This document shows positions 5,554 to 6,134 of a stretch of DNA of 6,134 nt, piece after piece. Made by a program: the position numbers and the translations under genes. Source of the DNA: Coprothermobacter sp. (GTDB lineage Bacteria > Coprothermobacterota > Coprothermobacteria > Coprothermobacterales > Coprothermobacteraceae); contig DMVM01000059.1 of NCBI GenBank assembly GCA_003476705.1, positions 1 through 6,134 of the forward strand, written 5' to 3'. The notes under the pieces are model-generated. The model was given only the letters and a program-made list of their open reading frames with translations. It was not told the DNA's origin and ran no database searches. Numbering within the stretch: position 1 is the first letter of the stretch; the number at the start of each line of letters is the position of its first letter.

Positions 5554-6134
5554 CGTTGAATCCTCCTACTGTAAATGTAAGCAAGTATTCTAATCAGTAA
5601 AACTATGATGAGCAAAACAAACCCAGAAGCAGCAGCAATAGGCAAAACTTCAGCAAATTTGCTGTGCTGTGTTGCCAAAATAAAGATGTGATATGGCAGT
5701 GCCATAAAGCTCTTGGTCGGGTCAAGAGTCACAGTGGGTTGATAAAACACCACTCCAGTTAAAAGTATGGGCGCTGTTTCGCCGAGTGCCCTGCTCAATG
5801 CTAAAAAGAGGCCAGAAAGCATACCGCCTGAGGCGTACTTAAATGAAACGTCTTTCCAAACCTCCCAAGCATTTGCACCCAATGCTATTGCTGCCTCTTT
5901 CTGGGCGTTGGGAACCAGGCGTAGCGCTTCTTCGGTTGTGGTAATGATTACAGGCAGATTCATCACGGAAAGTGTAAGCGCTGAAGATAAAAGAGAAAGT
6001 CTTAAGTTCATAAGACGGACGAAGAAAGCTAGGCCGAACAAACCAAATACAATGGCGGGCACGCCGCTTAATGTCCTTATTGAATTTCTAAGCAAGCGTG
6101 TCAGAGTGTTATCAGGTGCAAATTCGGCGAAATA
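5544..6134 (-). CDS. pstA: Phosphate ABC transporter permease PstA (partial, N-terminus beyond right edge)
   Basis: The frame is open to the right edge of the window and gives 196 residues, starting [34 protein letters not shown], a stretch conserved in PstA. The TTG near 6095 is therefore an internal codon, not the start. Several hydrophobic helices follow, and the cytoplasmic EAA loop ([19 protein letters not shown], about residues 80-98 of the visible part) that docks on PstB is intact. [14 protein letters not shown] follows, also typical. PstA and PstC together form the phosphate channel in the inner membrane; PstC and the phosphate-binding protein PstS should be encoded beyond the edge. 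The stop TGA overlaps the pstB start. Roughly the first third of the protein is missing from the window. Confidence 0.95.
   Translation of the reverse strand, partial: YFAEFAPDNTLTRLLRNSIRTLSGVPAIVFGLFGLAFFVRLMNLRLSLLSSALTLSVMNLPVIITTTEEALRLVPNAQKEAAIALGANAWEVWKDVSFKYASGGMLSGLFLALSRALGETAPILLTGVVFYQPTVTLDPTKSFMALPYHIFILATQHSKFAEVLPIAAASGFVLLIIVLLIRILAYIYSRRIQRWL
5561..5566 (-). promoter_or_regulatory. Shine-Dalgarno site of pstB (AGGAGG)
   Basis: AGGAGG on the minus strand lies seven bases before the pstB ATG and at the same time encodes two arginines near the end of PstA. It settles the pstB start. Confidence 0.88.

Noticed and set aside
1..6134. CRISPR arrays, insertion sequences, tRNA or rRNA genes, attachment sites
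   Set aside because: No spaced direct repeats, terminal inverted repeats, transposase motifs or RNA-gene-like sequence were seen on either strand.

Overview
This is bacterial DNA with a moderate G+C content (roughly low-to-mid 40s % by eye). It carries eight protein-coding loci packed tightly together. Evidence for a bacterium is a high-affinity phosphate uptake operon (pstA-pstB-phoU), the peptidoglycan enzyme MurB, and bacterial-type PlsY. No marker in the window fixes the taxon. The compact type of MurB and the AGA/AGG/ATA-rich codon use would suit a thermophilic or deep-branching lineage, but that is only a weak guess.

Layout. Positions 1-603 (minus) hold the N-terminal two hundred codons of a CrtQ-like family 2 glycosyltransferase, which runs off the left edge. 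It overlaps by an ATGA junction the end of plsY (600-1178, minus). The plsY frame is interrupted by one in-frame TGA. A 169-bp spacer follows, then a geranylgeranyl-reductase-type flavoprotein (1348-2460, minus). This overlaps by 20 bp a secreted polysaccharide deacetylase gene (2441-3209, minus) that is split by a one-base frameshift. A short divergent intergenic region contains a perfect 22-bp palindrome that includes the start codon of murB (3259-4101, plus). murB converges on phoU (4113-4790, minus), preceded by pstB (4804-5553, minus) and the C-terminal part of pstA (5544-6134, minus, running off the right edge).

How the genes fit together. pstA, pstB and phoU are the membrane permease subunit, the ATPase and the signalling regulator of the Pst phosphate transporter; pstS and pstC would be expected beyond the right edge. 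The four minus-strand genes on the left all suggest cell-envelope work: a secreted carbohydrate deacetylase, an isoprenoid/lipid reductase-like flavoprotein, an acyl-phosphate acyltransferase and a lipid- or carotenoid-type glycosyltransferase. Together they could modify a membrane glycolipid or isoprenoid lipid, but this is inference from neighbourhood.

The points most worth a second look are the two interrupted frames in this envelope cluster (one nonsense codon, one +1 frameshift at a plausible slippery site), the 22-bp palindrome over the murB start, and a TAGAAT box 6-10 bp upstream of all three likely first-in-transcript start codons, none of which has a Shine-Dalgarno sequence. The internal operon genes pstB and phoU have perfect AGGAGG sites. 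That contrast suggests leaderless transcripts. I do not see a clearly undescribed defence, mobile or RNA system here.
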